Below, piece after piece: positions 24,928 to 33,055 of a DNA stretch of 64,000 nt. How positions within the stretch are numbered: position 1 is the stretch's first letter; each line of letters opens with the position of its first letter. Below the pieces are notes generated by a model that saw only the letters and a list, made by a program, of their open reading frames with translations, ran no database searches and was not told the DNA's origin. The stretch comes from a bacterium MS4. Lineage in GTDB: Bacteria; Bacillota; Clostridia; Oscillospirales; Acutalibacteraceae. The stretch covers positions 62,001-126,000 of the forward strand of contig CCFG01000014.1 in NCBI GenBank assembly GCA_000752215.1. Direction: 5' to 3'. The position numbers and the translations under genes were made by a program.

Positions 24928-25784
24928 CAGCGATCAGAGGAATAGATATTTCCAGATATCAGGGCAACCCTGATTTCAAGCGAGTTAAGGCGGCGGGAAT
25001 CAGATTTGTGATGCTTAAGGCAACCGAGGGCGTCAACTACATAGACCCGTGTTTCAAGGCCAATGCCGCGGCTACGATTTCCGCAGGGTTACCGATTGGC
25101 GTATACCATTTCCTTCGTGCGAGGAGTGTAGCCGATCAGGTACGGGATTGCTTGGCCGCGATCAAGCCATATAAGATAACTTGGCCGGTCGCCGTGGATG
25201 TGGAGGATGCCCCAGGAACCACGGAATTGTCCAAACTCGGACGCGACAAGCTGACCGACATGGTGCTTGACTTCTGCGGGAGGATTAAGGCCGCAGGATA
25301 CCAGCCGATAATCTACAGCAATTACAATTGGCTGTACGTCGCGAAATATATTGATGTCGCCCGTATCAAAGCTGCAGGGATCCCGATCTGGATGGCGTGG
25401 TACAGCAAGGCGACGCCGGACAATACCGACCGGTCCACGCTGTGCGACATGTGGCAGTATGCGAGTGACGGCAAGGCGGACGGCATCACCAGCAGCGGCT
25501 TGGACATGAATGTATCTTATCGGGACTTTGCCCCTGCAGCATTTAAGTGTGACACCACCAGCGATATGCAAATGAAACACGGTGCCTTCTATCAGATGAA
25601 AGTAACTGTGTCAGACGGTAGTGCGCCGCAGGTTTATACCGGCACCCCGGATGTTATTTCAATCTTGCCGCGGAATGTGGTCGGCAACGACTATTACATT
25701 TACCTTTGCGCGGTCGGCCCCGCTGGCAGCGGGACAGGCATCTATGTCAACGGGCAAAAGCAGTTCGCAATCAATGTCAAATAA
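24924..25784 (+). CDS. GH25 endolysin (N,O-diacetylmuramidase)
   Basis: 286 residues. The catalytic GH25 domain (about 1-205) shows GIDISRYQGNPDF, VMLKATEG, IGVYHFLRA, then the acidic pair in WPVAVDVEDAPG and IPIWMAWYS, and CDMWQYASDGKADGI. The last 75 residues form a small beta domain (MKHGAFYQMKVTVSDGSAPQVYTG) that probably binds the cell wall. No signal peptide, so export depends on the holin encoded next. Cleaves the glycan backbone of peptidoglycan at the end of infection. Confidence 0.93.
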   Translation: MTAIRGIDISRYQGNPDFKRVKAAGIRFVMLKATEGVNYIDPCFKANAAATISAGLPIGVYHFLRARSVADQVRDCLAAIKPYKITWPVAVDVEDAPGTTELSKLGRDKLTDMVLDFCGRIKAAGYQPIIYSNYNWLYVAKYIDVARIKAAGIPIWMAWYSKATPDNTDRSTLCDMWQYASDGKADGITSSGLDMNVSYRDFAPAAFKCDTTSDMQMKHGAFYQMKVTVSDGSAPQVYTGTPDVISILPRNVVGNDYYIYLCAVGPAGSGTGIYVNGQKQFAINVK

Positions 25785-25809
25785 AAACAAAAACGGAGGG
25801 TAAAAATCT

Positions 25810-26274
25810 ATGGACAAATTCAAAGCAACCTTTATAGCGGTATTCACTGCGCTTTCGGCCTGGCTGGGCGTGCTGGCGTGGCCGATGCTTGCGCTGGTAT
25901 CGCTCAATGTGATTGACTACGGTACCGGCCTTGCCGCGGCGAAGTATCGGGACCAGAAGATCAGCAGCTATAAAGGCTTCCAGGGAATTGTCAAAAAAGT
26001 CTGCATGTGGCTGCTGGTCGGTATTGGCGCTATTATTGATATGCTGATTACATATGGAGCGGAGCAAGCGGGGATCGTGCTGCACATCGGCTATGCAGTC
26101 GCGTCCCTTGTGGCGGTGTGGTTGATCTGCAACGAGATCATCAGTATCCTTGAGAACATGGCCGACATTGGAGTCGGGTACCCGAAATTTTTGAAGCGCA
26201 TTGTAGATAAGGTACGCGATCAGGTCGAGAGCAAGGCGGCGCAGGCATTGCCTGAGGACGAGAAAACGGAATAG
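25810..26274 (+). CDS. Phage holin (holin_4 / toxin-secretion holin family)
   Basis: 154 residues with about three to four membrane segments (LSAWLGVLAWPMLALVSLNVI, CMWLLVGIGAIIDMLI, IVLHIGYAVASLVAVWLI). The family signature is VIDYGTGLAAAKYRDQKISSYKGFQGIVKKV. The charged C-terminal tail EIISILENMADIGVGYPKFLKRIV is also typical. Permeabilises the inner membrane to release the adjacent endolysin. Confidence 0.93.
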   Translation: MDKFKATFIAVFTALSAWLGVLAWPMLALVSLNVIDYGTGLAAAKYRDQKISSYKGFQGIVKKVCMWLLVGIGAIIDMLITYGAEQAGIVLHIGYAVASLVAVWLICNEIISILENMADIGVGYPKFLKRIVDKVRDQVESKAAQALPEDEKTE

Positions 26275-26284
26275 GCATTAAAAA

Positions 26285-26323
26285 CCCTCTGCTGACTTGA
26301 ATTAGCCGGCAGAGGGCTTTTTA
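26285..26323 (+). terminator. Intrinsic terminator after the lysis genes
   Basis: CCCTCTGC (26285-26292) pairs with GCAGAGGG (26309-26316), then CTTTTTA. Marks the end of the phage late transcript. Confidence 0.85.
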
Positions 26324-26422
26324 GTTCGAGATGAGATTGATTACCCCACAAATTTTTCTTAGTTCATCGAACTATATAATAGAACACATAAAAATACAAT
26401 TTGAAACGAAGGCGATAAATAA

Positions 26423-26680
26423 GTGAAATCTACTGGGGCGATCCGTTATGCTGATACGTTTGGGCGCGTTGCATTGCCAAAAAAGTTAAGAATAAAACTC
26501 AAAATAAAAGAGCAGGATCCCCTTGAAATCTATGTTGAGAATGGAAGAGTTGTCTTGAAGAAATACAAGCCTGCATGTGTCTTTTGTAACAGCATGCATA
26601 AACTCACGACATTCAAAGGCTACAGTATTTGTCGTGAATGCAGGGAGAAAATCAATGCAGTTCAAAATAATCCAGGATAA
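26423..26680 (+). CDS. AbrB/SpoVT-like regulator with zinc-finger-like tail
   Basis: 85 residues, GTG start (GAAGGCGAT upstream). The N-terminal swapped-hairpin AbrB domain is clear: GAIRYADTFGRVALPKKLRIKLKIKEQDPLEIYVENGRVVLKKY. The C-terminal part has CVFCN and CRECREK, a possible zinc site, as in some AbrB-type phage regulators. A DNA-binding regulator; it lies between the phage lysis module and host-like genes and could belong to the prophage. Confidence 0.85.
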   Translation: MKSTGAIRYADTFGRVALPKKLRIKLKIKEQDPLEIYVENGRVVLKKYKPACVFCNSMHKLTTFKGYSICRECREKINAVQNNPG

Positions 26681-26683
26681 AAT

Positions 26684-26720
26684 AATCCCCCGCTGGCCTA
26701 TGGCTGACGGAGGATTTTTT
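26684..26720 (+). terminator. Intrinsic terminator (shared hairpin type, copy 1)
   Basis: A 15-position stem with two mismatches and two wobble pairs, loop TAT, then TTTTTT. Its core CCCCCGCTGGCCTAT plus GGCTGACGG recurs at 37406. Confidence 0.75.
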
Positions 26721-26766
26721 ATTATATACCGGAGGCTAAAACGAAATCCATCAGCTTTGTATGATT

Positions 26767-27384
26767 TCATTTTGTTCTCCTGCTCTTTATTTGAACGAAA
26801 ATCACGCTAAGGCAGATCGCAATATATACCAGCCAGAAAACCAGGAATGCGGCCAGCGGGTTTACTAATAACGGGTAAGGTGCCGACAAACCTGAAAACA
26901 GCACATTATAAACAAAGGAAAGCGGTATGAAGCACAAAAGCCAGATATTGATTATCCAGAAATTTTGTTTCGCCTTTTCCTTCGTGTGCTGTGCGGAACC
27001 GAGCAAACCAATCCCAAAGACCATACTGCCGAGCGCCATAAAAATTAGCCCGATCACAAGCGCCATTGGAACCTGTTCTTGATACCACACCGCACTTGCA
27101 ATAATCAAGCCGATAAAGTTCAGTACGGTGGCGACGATCACAAAAACGTTTGCGTTTACCGTTTTTTCATTTGTTTGTTTTTGGTTTTCTATTCCCTTGA
27201 GGATGTAGTCTGTTGTAACATCAAAGTATTCGCTCATAAGGATAATTTTATCGATATCCGGAATGCTTTGTTCACTTTCCCATTTGGATACGGCCTGACG
27301 GGAAACCCCGACTTTATCCGCAAGTTCTTCTTGAGATATCCCTTTTACCTTTCGCAAATTCTGTATTCTGTCCGCTATATTCAT
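26767..27384 (-). CDS. XRE regulator fused to a membrane domain
   Basis: 205 residues from the ATG at 27384. The HTH covers residues 1-60 (IQNLRKVKGISQEELADKVGVSRQAVSKWESEQSIPDIDKI). After a linker come four hydrophobic segments (VFVIVATVLNFIGLIIASAVW, ALVIGLIFMALGSMVFGIGLL, WIINIWLLCFIPLSFVYNVLF, LAAFLVFWLVYIAICLSVIFV). This HTH-plus-membrane layout is common in Firmicutes and suggests a regulator tethered to the membrane; its signal is unknown. Confidence 0.85.
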   Translation of the reverse strand: MNIADRIQNLRKVKGISQEELADKVGVSRQAVSKWESEQSIPDIDKIILMSEYFDVTTDYILKGIENQKQTNEKTVNANVFVIVATVLNFIGLIIASAVWYQEQVPMALVIGLIFMALGSMVFGIGLLGSAQHTKEKAKQNFWIINIWLLCFIPLSFVYNVLFSGLSAPYPLLVNPLAAFLVFWLVYIAICLSVIFVQIKSRRTK

Positions 27385-27393
27385 AACCGACAC

Positions 27394-27756
27394 ACCTTTC
27401 TTTTTTTGGTAGTGTCATGATAACAAAAAAGGTAGTTGCGATGCCACCATCCGCGCTTGGTTTTTTGTCAACTGACAGTTGCGGCCATGAAAAATATAAA
27501 CGGACCGAAGTTCAGGTGACATTTATTATTAGTATAACACATATTTTACAAAGATGGCATTAATGGGCTGAAATATGATTGATCTTCCTCGTCAAAATTC
27601 GGTAATGGGCCTACGCGGGTCTATTGTAATTTAAAAGCCTCGCGGGGGAAGCCCTTTTAGCTGCTTTGTAGCGGCTGGGAGGGATTTTATTTCCTTACGC
27701 TTTGTCGAATTGTGTAGTATAATATCTATAAAGAATATTGACAAGGTGGTAATAAC
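27394..27756. other. Intergenic region with possible operators
   Basis: No gene seen in about 360 bp. It contains two GGTAGT motifs each preceded by A/T runs (around 27415 and 27432), a CAACTG-A-CAGTTG palindrome (27469-27481) that could be an operator for the leftward XRE gene, and a -10-like TATAAT near 27718 before the small gene at 27757. Confidence 0.4.
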
Positions 27757-27927
27757 GTGAATACAGAAGATTTGAAACGCTATGATAAGCGAGTGCAGCA
27801 AATTGTTGACCCGTTTGGCAGCGGCTTTCCGAAACTGCGCAAACTTATGATAGAATGGGCACAAGAAAACAGCCTGTCCACTCATGATCTGATGGAACAG
27901 TACATGGCTTGGAAGTGGAAAAAATAG
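27757..27927 (+). CDS. Small hypothetical protein
   Basis: 56 residues, GTG start with AAGGTGGT at a good distance and a TATAAT upstream. Hydrophilic and helical (LKRYDKRVQQIVDPF, KLRKLMIEWAQENSLSTHDLMEQYMAWKWKK). No known domain. It lies just ahead of the SOS polymerase gene but is separated from it by the LexA boxes, so it is probably a separate transcript. Confidence 0.65.
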   Translation: MNTEDLKRYDKRVQQIVDPFGSGFPKLRKLMIEWAQENSLSTHDLMEQYMAWKWKK

Positions 27928-28020
27928 ATAAGTTTTCAGAGAACATATTAAAATGTTATCTCTGAATTGATGTGTATCTCGAGACGCCTTCCATCTGCAC
28001 CCATACATTACCATTGAAAA

Positions 28021-28066
28021 GAACACATGTTCTATGTTACTCTAGCATACAATAGAACAAGAGTTC
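28021..28066 (+). promoter_or_regulatory. Two LexA (DinR) boxes of the UvrX-like polymerase promoter
   Basis: GAAC-ACAT-GTTC (28021-28032) and GAAC-AAGA-GTTC (28055-28066) both match the Gram-positive SOS box GAAC-N4-GTTC perfectly and flank a -10-like TACAAT (28048-28053). The second lies 13 bp before the start codon. Confidence 0.85.
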
Positions 28067-28078
28067 GGGGTGATAGCG

Positions 28079-29377
28079 GTGGAAAGGGTCATTGCGCATA
28101 GCGATCTAAATTGTTATTACGCTTCCGTAGAAATGTTACGGAATCCACGCCTGCGCGATGTCCCGATGGCTGTTTGTGGAAGTACCAAGGAGCGCCGCGG
28201 AATTGTTCTGACCGCAAACTACCCCGCAAAAAGACTTGGAGTGAAAACGGGCATGGCTAACTGGCAGGCTCGTCAAGCTTGCCCTGGAATCTATACGGTT
28301 CCGCCGAGATACAACGATTACATGCAATTTTCCAACTTTGTCCGGGAGCTATATACCAAATATACTGACCGCGTAGAGCCGTTCGGGATTGATGAATCGT
28401 GGCTTGACCTGACCGGCTGCGTATCCTCTTTTGCACAGGGCGAGCTGTTGATACAGGAACTCCGGGAACGGATCAAACGAGAAATTGGTCTGACTGTCAG
28501 TATTGGTCTCGCGGACAACAAAGTGTTTGCAAAGCTCGGGAGTGATATGAAAAAACCTGACGCCTGCACGGTTATTCCACGGAACAGATTTAAAGAGGTC
28601 GTGTGGCCGCTACCTGTTGGCGACCTTCTATACATCGGCACAGCAACGAAGCGCAAGCTTGAAAGCTATGCTATTCACACAATCGGTGATTTAGCCGCAA
28701 CTGATATCAAACGCCTGGAACGCTGGTTCGGAAAAATTGGTCCTGTGCTTCACGCCTTCGCGAATGGGCAGGATCGCTCGATGGTTGCGCCTGCCGGATT
28801 TGAGTCTCCAATCAAGTCGGTTGGCAACTCGCAGACGTGTCCCCGTGATCTGACCACCGACACAGATGTGAAAATTATGGTTTACGCCCTTTCTGAGAGC
28901 ATCGGCGGACGGTTGATGGAAATGGGAATGTACGCCTCTACCGTTGAATTTTCATTTTTAGACAGTGATTTGCAGAATTATGGTTCCCGGCAATGTAAGC
29001 TGGCGGTTCCCACAAATATATCTGGTGAGATCGCCGATGTCGCTTTCAGATTGTTTAAGAAATCCTACAGCCACTGGTCGAAACCATTGCGAAAGGTCGG
29101 TGTAAGAGGCTGTGACCTGATAGGGATGGATGTTCCCCGGCAATTGACAATTTTTGAGGATGCGGTCAAAGCAGCAGATAAAGAGGCATTGGAACGAGTG
29201 ATCAACGCCTTGCGCGGCCGGTATGGCAACAAAATTATTCAGCGAGCGATTATGTATACGGACAAGGAACTATCGGGCATGGATGCGAAGAAAGACCACA
29301 CCATTCATCCTGTTGGTGTGTTTAACGGAGGTGTCAGTGTCACATGGGGCGGATACAAGACGAAAATTATGAAATAA
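28079..29377 (+). CDS. Y-family DNA polymerase, UvrX/UmuC-like
   Basis: 432 residues from the GTG at 28079 (GGGGTGA upstream). Palm motifs: AHSDLNCYYASVEML (first metal-binding Asp) and VEPFGIDESWLDLTGC (catalytic DE). Also LTVSIGLADNKVFAKLGSDMKKPD, a thumb HhH region (IHTIGDLAATDIKRLERWFGKIG), and a little-finger domain. Gram-positive UvrX proteins of mobile elements have this length and architecture. Performs error-prone translesion synthesis; the twin LexA boxes show DNA-damage control. Confidence 0.93.
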   Translation: MERVIAHSDLNCYYASVEMLRNPRLRDVPMAVCGSTKERRGIVLTANYPAKRLGVKTGMANWQARQACPGIYTVPPRYNDYMQFSNFVRELYTKYTDRVEPFGIDESWLDLTGCVSSFAQGELLIQELRERIKREIGLTVSIGLADNKVFAKLGSDMKKPDACTVIPRNRFKEVVWPLPVGDLLYIGTATKRKLESYAIHTIGDLAATDIKRLERWFGKIGPVLHAFANGQDRSMVAPAGFESPIKSVGNSQTCPRDLTTDTDVKIMVYALSESIGGRLMEMGMYASTVEFSFLDSDLQNYGSRQCKLAVPTNISGEIADVAFRLFKKSYSHWSKPLRKVGVRGCDLIGMDVPRQLTIFEDAVKAADKEALERVINALRGRYGNKIIQRAIMYTDKELSGMDAKKDHTIHPVGVFNGGVSVTWGGYKTKIMK

Positions 29378-29691
29378 GAATACCCGTTGATATGATCCAG
29401 CTGACGGAACGCAATGGGAAAGCATGGCCACTAGCATTTGACTGGGTGGAAAAGAGTACCGGTGAAACACTCCATGTAGAGATTGCAGACGTTAAGCCGG
29501 ATATTATTCCTGATGCAGAACAGAAGAGTGGAACTGTGGGCGACCGTTACGAATGCATCATTAACGGGCAGGTGGAATATCTGTATTACTCCATTCTACA
29601 ACCTCGCAAGTGGTTTAAGTTAAAGCGCGTCAGCGAAGCGGAGTACAAAGCATATTACAAGCTTCCTGGAGAAACCGTCGCAAAGGAGTGA
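29344..29691 (+). CDS. Conserved partner protein of the UvrX-like polymerase
   Basis: 115 residues from an ATG with GGAGGTG upstream; it overlaps the polymerase end by 34 nt in another frame, so co-translation is expected. Beta-rich: IRIPVDMIQLTERNGKAWPLAFDWVEKSTGETLHVEIADVKP and RYECIINGQVEYLYYSILQPRKWFKLKRV. It occupies the YolD-like partner slot but does not look like YolD to me. Function unknown, probably SOS-linked. Confidence 0.75.
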   Translation: MGRIQDENYEIRIPVDMIQLTERNGKAWPLAFDWVEKSTGETLHVEIADVKPDIIPDAEQKSGTVGDRYECIINGQVEYLYYSILQPRKWFKLKRVSEAEYKAYYKLPGETVAKE

Positions 29692-29802
29692 GAAGACTTT
29701 TTTATTTCCAATTCTAATAAATGGTTTCTTCCGGACGATAATTATAATGAACAATTGTTACAATGTGACCGGTTACATAATAAAACGAATGGGAGATTTA
29801 TT

Positions 29803-31383
29803 ATGAAAAACAGGTTTAAACTAAAAGGTTGTTTTATTTTTGCGCTCATTCTGACGTTAATCATGTCGACAATGCCTGTTATGGCTTTTGCTGAAGCGAC
29901 GGATCAGTGGGTAGAAAAGGCACCGATGTCTACGGCAAGGACTAAGTTTCAAACAGTAGTAGTAAATAGTAAGATATATGTAATGGGCGGAGATGGTTTG
30001 CTTACAACAGTCGAAGAATACGATCCATCTACAGATAAATGGACTTCCAAGGCTTCAATGACAGCCCCAAGACGTGATTTTGAGACAGAAGTAGTTGGAG
30101 GAAAAATTTACATAATAGGTGGAGATCGCCCTGGTGGCTTTCTATCAACAGTCGAAGAATATGACCCATTTACAGATAAATGGACTTCCAAGGCTTCAAT
30201 GTCTACTGCAAGAACTAATTTTCAAACAGCAACTGTTGACGGAAAAATCTATGCACTTGGTGGATTCAATGGAAACAGTGTCATACCAACAGTCGAAGAA
30301 TATGACCCATCTACAAATAAATGGACTTCCAAGGCTTCAATGTCGATTCAGAGAAACTGGTTTCAAACAGAAGTAATAAATGGAAAAATTTATGCTATAG
30401 GTGGCGATATAGGAAGAGCCATGGACTATACATATTCTTTAGATGAATATGATCCGGCAAAAAATACATGGACAACTAAGGCCCCAATGACTAACACAAG
30501 AATAGCTTCTAAAACACAAGTAATAAATGGAAAACTGTATTTGTTTGATGGCTATTACTATGGTAGTCCAAGTAAACACATATCTTCAATAGATGAATTT
30601 GATCCAGTTTTAAACTCATGGCAACAAAAGGCAATGTCTACTGTAAACGCTATTTCGTATTCAGAAGTAATTAATGAAAAAATTTATGTAATTGGAAACT
30701 ATAATAATTTACCAACATTAGAAGAATATAATCCAGTGACCAATAAATGGACACTAAAAGCATCAATGTTAACTTCAAAATCCATTTTCAATACGGCTGC
30801 AATCAATGGAACAATATATGCAATTGGTGGGGTTGATAGCGAAAATACATATTTATCTTCAGTCGAAGCATACACCCCCACTCAAACCGACCTAACTTTA
30901 ACCGCGGTAGCCGGAGACAAGCAAGTATCACTATCCTGGTCTCCCGTCGCTGGAACTACCGGCTATAATATTTACAGATCAACAACTTCTGGCAGCAGCT
31001 ATACTAAGATCGCATCCGATGTCACCTCAACCACCTATACCGACACCGGGTTAACTAACGGGGTTACGTATTACTATTACGTGACAGCTATTGACTCATC
31101 CGGAACGGAGAGCCAACCTTCTAATGAGGCCTCGGCCACACCAACAGCTCCTTCGAGCGGTGGATATAATGCGACGCTTAAAATAACAATGGTAACCGGG
31201 GAAATCAAAGAATATAATGTGAATTCAACAGTCGTTGAGAGTTTTATTGCTTGGTTTAATAGTAAGGGCTCAGAATCCCCTGTGTTCACATTTGAAAAGA
31301 CTTCAGATCTCGGCCCCTATACCAGTCATACTGATTATTTAGCATATGATAAGATATCCAGCTTTATAGTACTGAAATATTAG
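29803..31383 (+). CDS. Secreted Kelch-repeat / fibronectin type III protein
   Basis: 526 residues from the ATG at 29803 (GGGAGA upstream). Signal peptide with hydrophobic core (GCFIFALILTLIMSTMPVMAFAEA). About six Kelch units of roughly 50 residues follow (KIYALGG, VEEYDP, KWTSKASM), forming a beta-propeller. Then one FN3 domain (DKQVSLSWSPVAGTTGYNIYRS to SQPSNEASATPT) and a 70-residue C-terminal domain (LKITMVTGEIKEYNV) seen in clostridial secreted proteins. AT-rich against the prophage; no anchor motif. A surface or binding role is likely. Confidence 0.88.
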   Translation: MKNRFKLKGCFIFALILTLIMSTMPVMAFAEATDQWVEKAPMSTARTKFQTVVVNSKIYVMGGDGLLTTVEEYDPSTDKWTSKASMTAPRRDFETEVVGGKIYIIGGDRPGGFLSTVEEYDPFTDKWTSKASMSTARTNFQTATVDGKIYALGGFNGNSVIPTVEEYDPSTNKWTSKASMSIQRNWFQTEVINGKIYAIGGDIGRAMDYTYSLDEYDPAKNTWTTKAPMTNTRIASKTQVINGKLYLFDGYYYGSPSKHISSIDEFDPVLNSWQQKAMSTVNAISYSEVINEKIYVIGNYNNLPTLEEYNPVTNKWTLKASMLTSKSIFNTAAINGTIYAIGGVDSENTYLSSVEAYTPTQTDLTLTAVAGDKQVSLSWSPVAGTTGYNIYRSTTSGSSYTKIASDVTSTTYTDTGLTNGVTYYYYVTAIDSSGTESQPSNEASATPTAPSSGGYNATLKITMVTGEIKEYNVNSTVVESFIAWFNSKGSESPVFTFEKTSDLGPYTSHTDYLAYDKISSFIVLKY

Positions 31384-31390
31384 TTCTAAA

Positions 31391-31426
31391 AACAGCCCGC
31401 TGATTTTATTCAGCGGGCTGTTTTAT
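31391..31426 (+). terminator. Intrinsic terminator after the Kelch gene
   Basis: A perfect 13-bp stem (31391-31403 with 31410-31422) and loop TTTTAT, followed by TTTT. Confidence 0.88.
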
Positions 31427-31505
31427 GTGAGCAATCTCCACGAAATCGATTTTCGAAATATTTCGGCTTTATAATTATAATAAATAATTATTTGGAGGAA
31501 TAACG

Positions 31506-31706
31506 ATGTCGGAAATGCACAAATTGATTAAAAACATAAACCAGAACCTTAATGCAATGGTAGCCAATCAAGCTATGATCTATAGCCTCATGCTGCAGTA
31601 TCGTACTGAATCAAACCGCCACCCCAATCATCATCGCCCTACTCATCGCCGGCAGCACCCAGTACGCTATAATCATCAGAATAATGGCGAGTACCACCCC
31701 AAGTAG
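31506..31706 (+). CDS. Small hypothetical protein, convergent overlap
   Basis: 66 residues with GGAGG 8 nt before the ATG and a TATAAT upstream. The first 35 residues (EMHKLIKNINQNLNAMVANQAMIYSLML) look like a genuine short helical protein of phage type. The His/Arg-rich remainder reads through sequence that is the complement of the leftward gene at 31611, so the natural C-terminus may have been lost. Function unknown. Confidence 0.5.
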   Translation: MSEMHKLIKNINQNLNAMVANQAMIYSLMLQYRTESNRHPNHHRPTHRRQHPVRYNHQNNGEYHPK

Positions 31707-31835
31707 CGCACTGATCATACAGGCCGATTCGGGTTTATGTACTTTGCGTGATATCCATATTACGATACGGGACAGGCCGATAGCGAGTAGCGCAGCGGAA
31801 ATAACCATTATGAACATCATTATCTCGCGGGTCAT
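31611..31835 (-). CDS. Small two-pass membrane protein
   Basis: 74 residues from an ATG with GGGGAGGG upstream. Two hydrophobic helices (IMMFIMVISAALLAIGLSRIVIWI and MISALLGVVLAIILMIIAYWVL) joined by a short basic loop (SRKVHKPESA). No recognised family. It overlaps the convergent gene's last 96 nt. Confidence 0.65.
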   Translation of the reverse strand: MTREIMMFIMVISAALLAIGLSRIVIWISRKVHKPESACMISALLGVVLAIILMIIAYWVLPAMSRAMMIGVAV

Positions 31836-31975
31836 GAAACTTCCCTCCCCTACCCTACCCACTTTATACAATTAATACCAAATAGTCAATAAACAATCTA
31901 AAATTGTAAAATTTTGTATTGATAAAGAAGAAAATAGTGTTATGATAAAATTATAAATTGAAGGAGGGGAAAATA

Positions 31976-32641
31976 GTGAAGGGAAGTAATACGCGAATTG
32001 GAATGTGGGTATTGTCAATATTTTTCGCCCTTGGTGCACTTCACGGAGTCTTTGCGCCTGAAGCTGGAGGATGGGCATTTATTTTGCTAATTATACCCGC
32101 ACTACTGTTCAATCCCAAATCAAGTGAATTTCTGCACGAACGGTATGGGTATGTCAGCAAATGGTGGATTAAGACGTGTGCTGTTTTGCTACCTCTAATG
32201 CTTATTGGAGCGGTTGCTTCTTCAAATCCTCCGAGTTTGGCGCAAAGCTCATACGCAACGCCGCCGGCCAGTATCGCTCAATCAAGCCAAGTAATTAGCG
32301 CCGTATCGTCTGAGCCGTCCAGTGCAGTTTCATCCGCGGTGTCTTCTACGCAATCGACTGCTTCTTCTCCAGTATTATCTTCAGCTCCGCCGGTATCTTC
32401 AAAGGCTCCTGCAGTTAAAACACCATCTAAAGCACCAGTTTCATCGAAACCAGTTGTTGTACAGGCTGAGACACAACCCGTACAGACCCCACAGAGCGTG
32501 ACCGTGTATATTACAAAAACAGGTAAAAAGTATCACCGCGACGGTTGCCGATATTTGAGGCAAAGCAAAATCGCAATCTCGTTGGATGATGCACAGGCCG
32601 AAGGTTATGATCCTTGCTCTGTTTGCAATCCCCCGCAATGA
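31976..32641 (+). CDS. Membrane protein with Ser/Pro/Ala linker and Cys/His metal-binding-like C-terminal domain
   Basis: 221 residues, GTG start with AAGGAGGGG. Two N-terminal membrane segments (WVLSIFFALGALHGVFAP, WAFILLIIPALLF) and a third (TCAVLLPLMLIGAVASS) precede a long Ser/Ala/Pro-rich extracellular linker (about 95-165). The C-terminal domain VTVYITKTGKKYHRDGCRYLRQS, ending in GYDPCSVCNPP, is the Cys/His module found at the ends of Firmicutes nuclease-like and competence-type surface proteins. Probable cell-surface protein, possibly binding metal or DNA. Confidence 0.8.
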   Translation: MKGSNTRIGMWVLSIFFALGALHGVFAPEAGGWAFILLIIPALLFNPKSSEFLHERYGYVSKWWIKTCAVLLPLMLIGAVASSNPPSLAQSSYATPPASIAQSSQVISAVSSEPSSAVSSAVSSTQSTASSPVLSSAPPVSSKAPAVKTPSKAPVSSKPVVVQAETQPVQTPQSVTVYITKTGKKYHRDGCRYLRQSKIAISLDDAQAEGYDPCSVCNPPQ

Positions 32642-32955
32642 ACAGGTATCTTTCAAGGCTACGCTGCTGGGTATTTGAAGGTGGCACATACTAAGGTACG
32701 CAGACCACCGGCACCAAAAAGCAGTTCGGCCCTTATGGGCTGGGCTGCTTTTTCGCGTTGATGGCTCCATTCCCCGAACCGCGGTGCAGGTTTGGAGAAA
32801 CATCCGGAAATCAAATTCTCCGGGATAAATGCAGGGACTCGCGGAACGCGGGTTCAGCGTGCCAACACCCGAGTCCGGCCACCGGCACCACTGCAAATAA
32901 CTCTCGAGTGGTCATAACGACAAAAACAGGCTGACGATGTGTCAGTCTGTTTTTG
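32642..32955 (+). ncRNA. Candidate structured RNA region with two terminators
   Basis: No credible gene lies here. Two segments each end CCACCGGCACCA (32705-32716 and 32879-32890). The first runs into a terminator (stem 32717-32724 with 32745-32752, inner GCCC-TTAT-GGGC, T-run). The second has a 7-bp stem GGACTCG/CGAGTCC (around 32835 and 32870) and a GGAGAA/TTCTCC hairpin, then a terminator (32922-32954) of perfect stem and T-run. The ends recall tRNA 3' ends, but no cloverleaf forms. Treated as possible small RNAs; expression unknown. Confidence 0.4.
32717..32753 (+). terminator. Intrinsic terminator
   Basis: AAAAGCAG pairs with CTGCTTTT; an inner GCCC/GGGC stem and TTTTT at the end. No protein gene lies directly before it. 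Confidence 0.75.
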
Positions 32956-32957
32956 TT
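32922..32957 (+). terminator. Intrinsic terminator
   Basis: AAAAACAG plus CTGAC pair with GTCAG plus CTGTTTTT, then GTTTTT. A strong rightward terminator ending the non-coding segment. Confidence 0.85.
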
Positions 32958-33055
32958 TTTGTTTGTGATGTTACATTAATATGATATAATAAAGGAAAAT
33001 CTCGCGCGCATAAATTCGCTAATATTGAACTAAAATTCTTTTAGGAGATAGATGG

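Noticed and set aside
26275-26422. Right attachment site of the prophage
   Set aside because: No duplicate of a candidate core could be found because the left end and the integrase lie outside the window.
30009-30360. Regular repeats suggestive of a CRISPR array
   Set aside because: They are the codons of Kelch units in one long open frame with a signal peptide; repeats are too long and diverged. No CRISPR array or cas gene was seen anywhere.
32776-32890. tRNA-Leu-like gene because of the CCACCGGCACCA end
   Set aside because: No matching 5' acceptor strand, no T-loop of 7 with proper stem and no anticodon arm; kept only as an RNA-like element.
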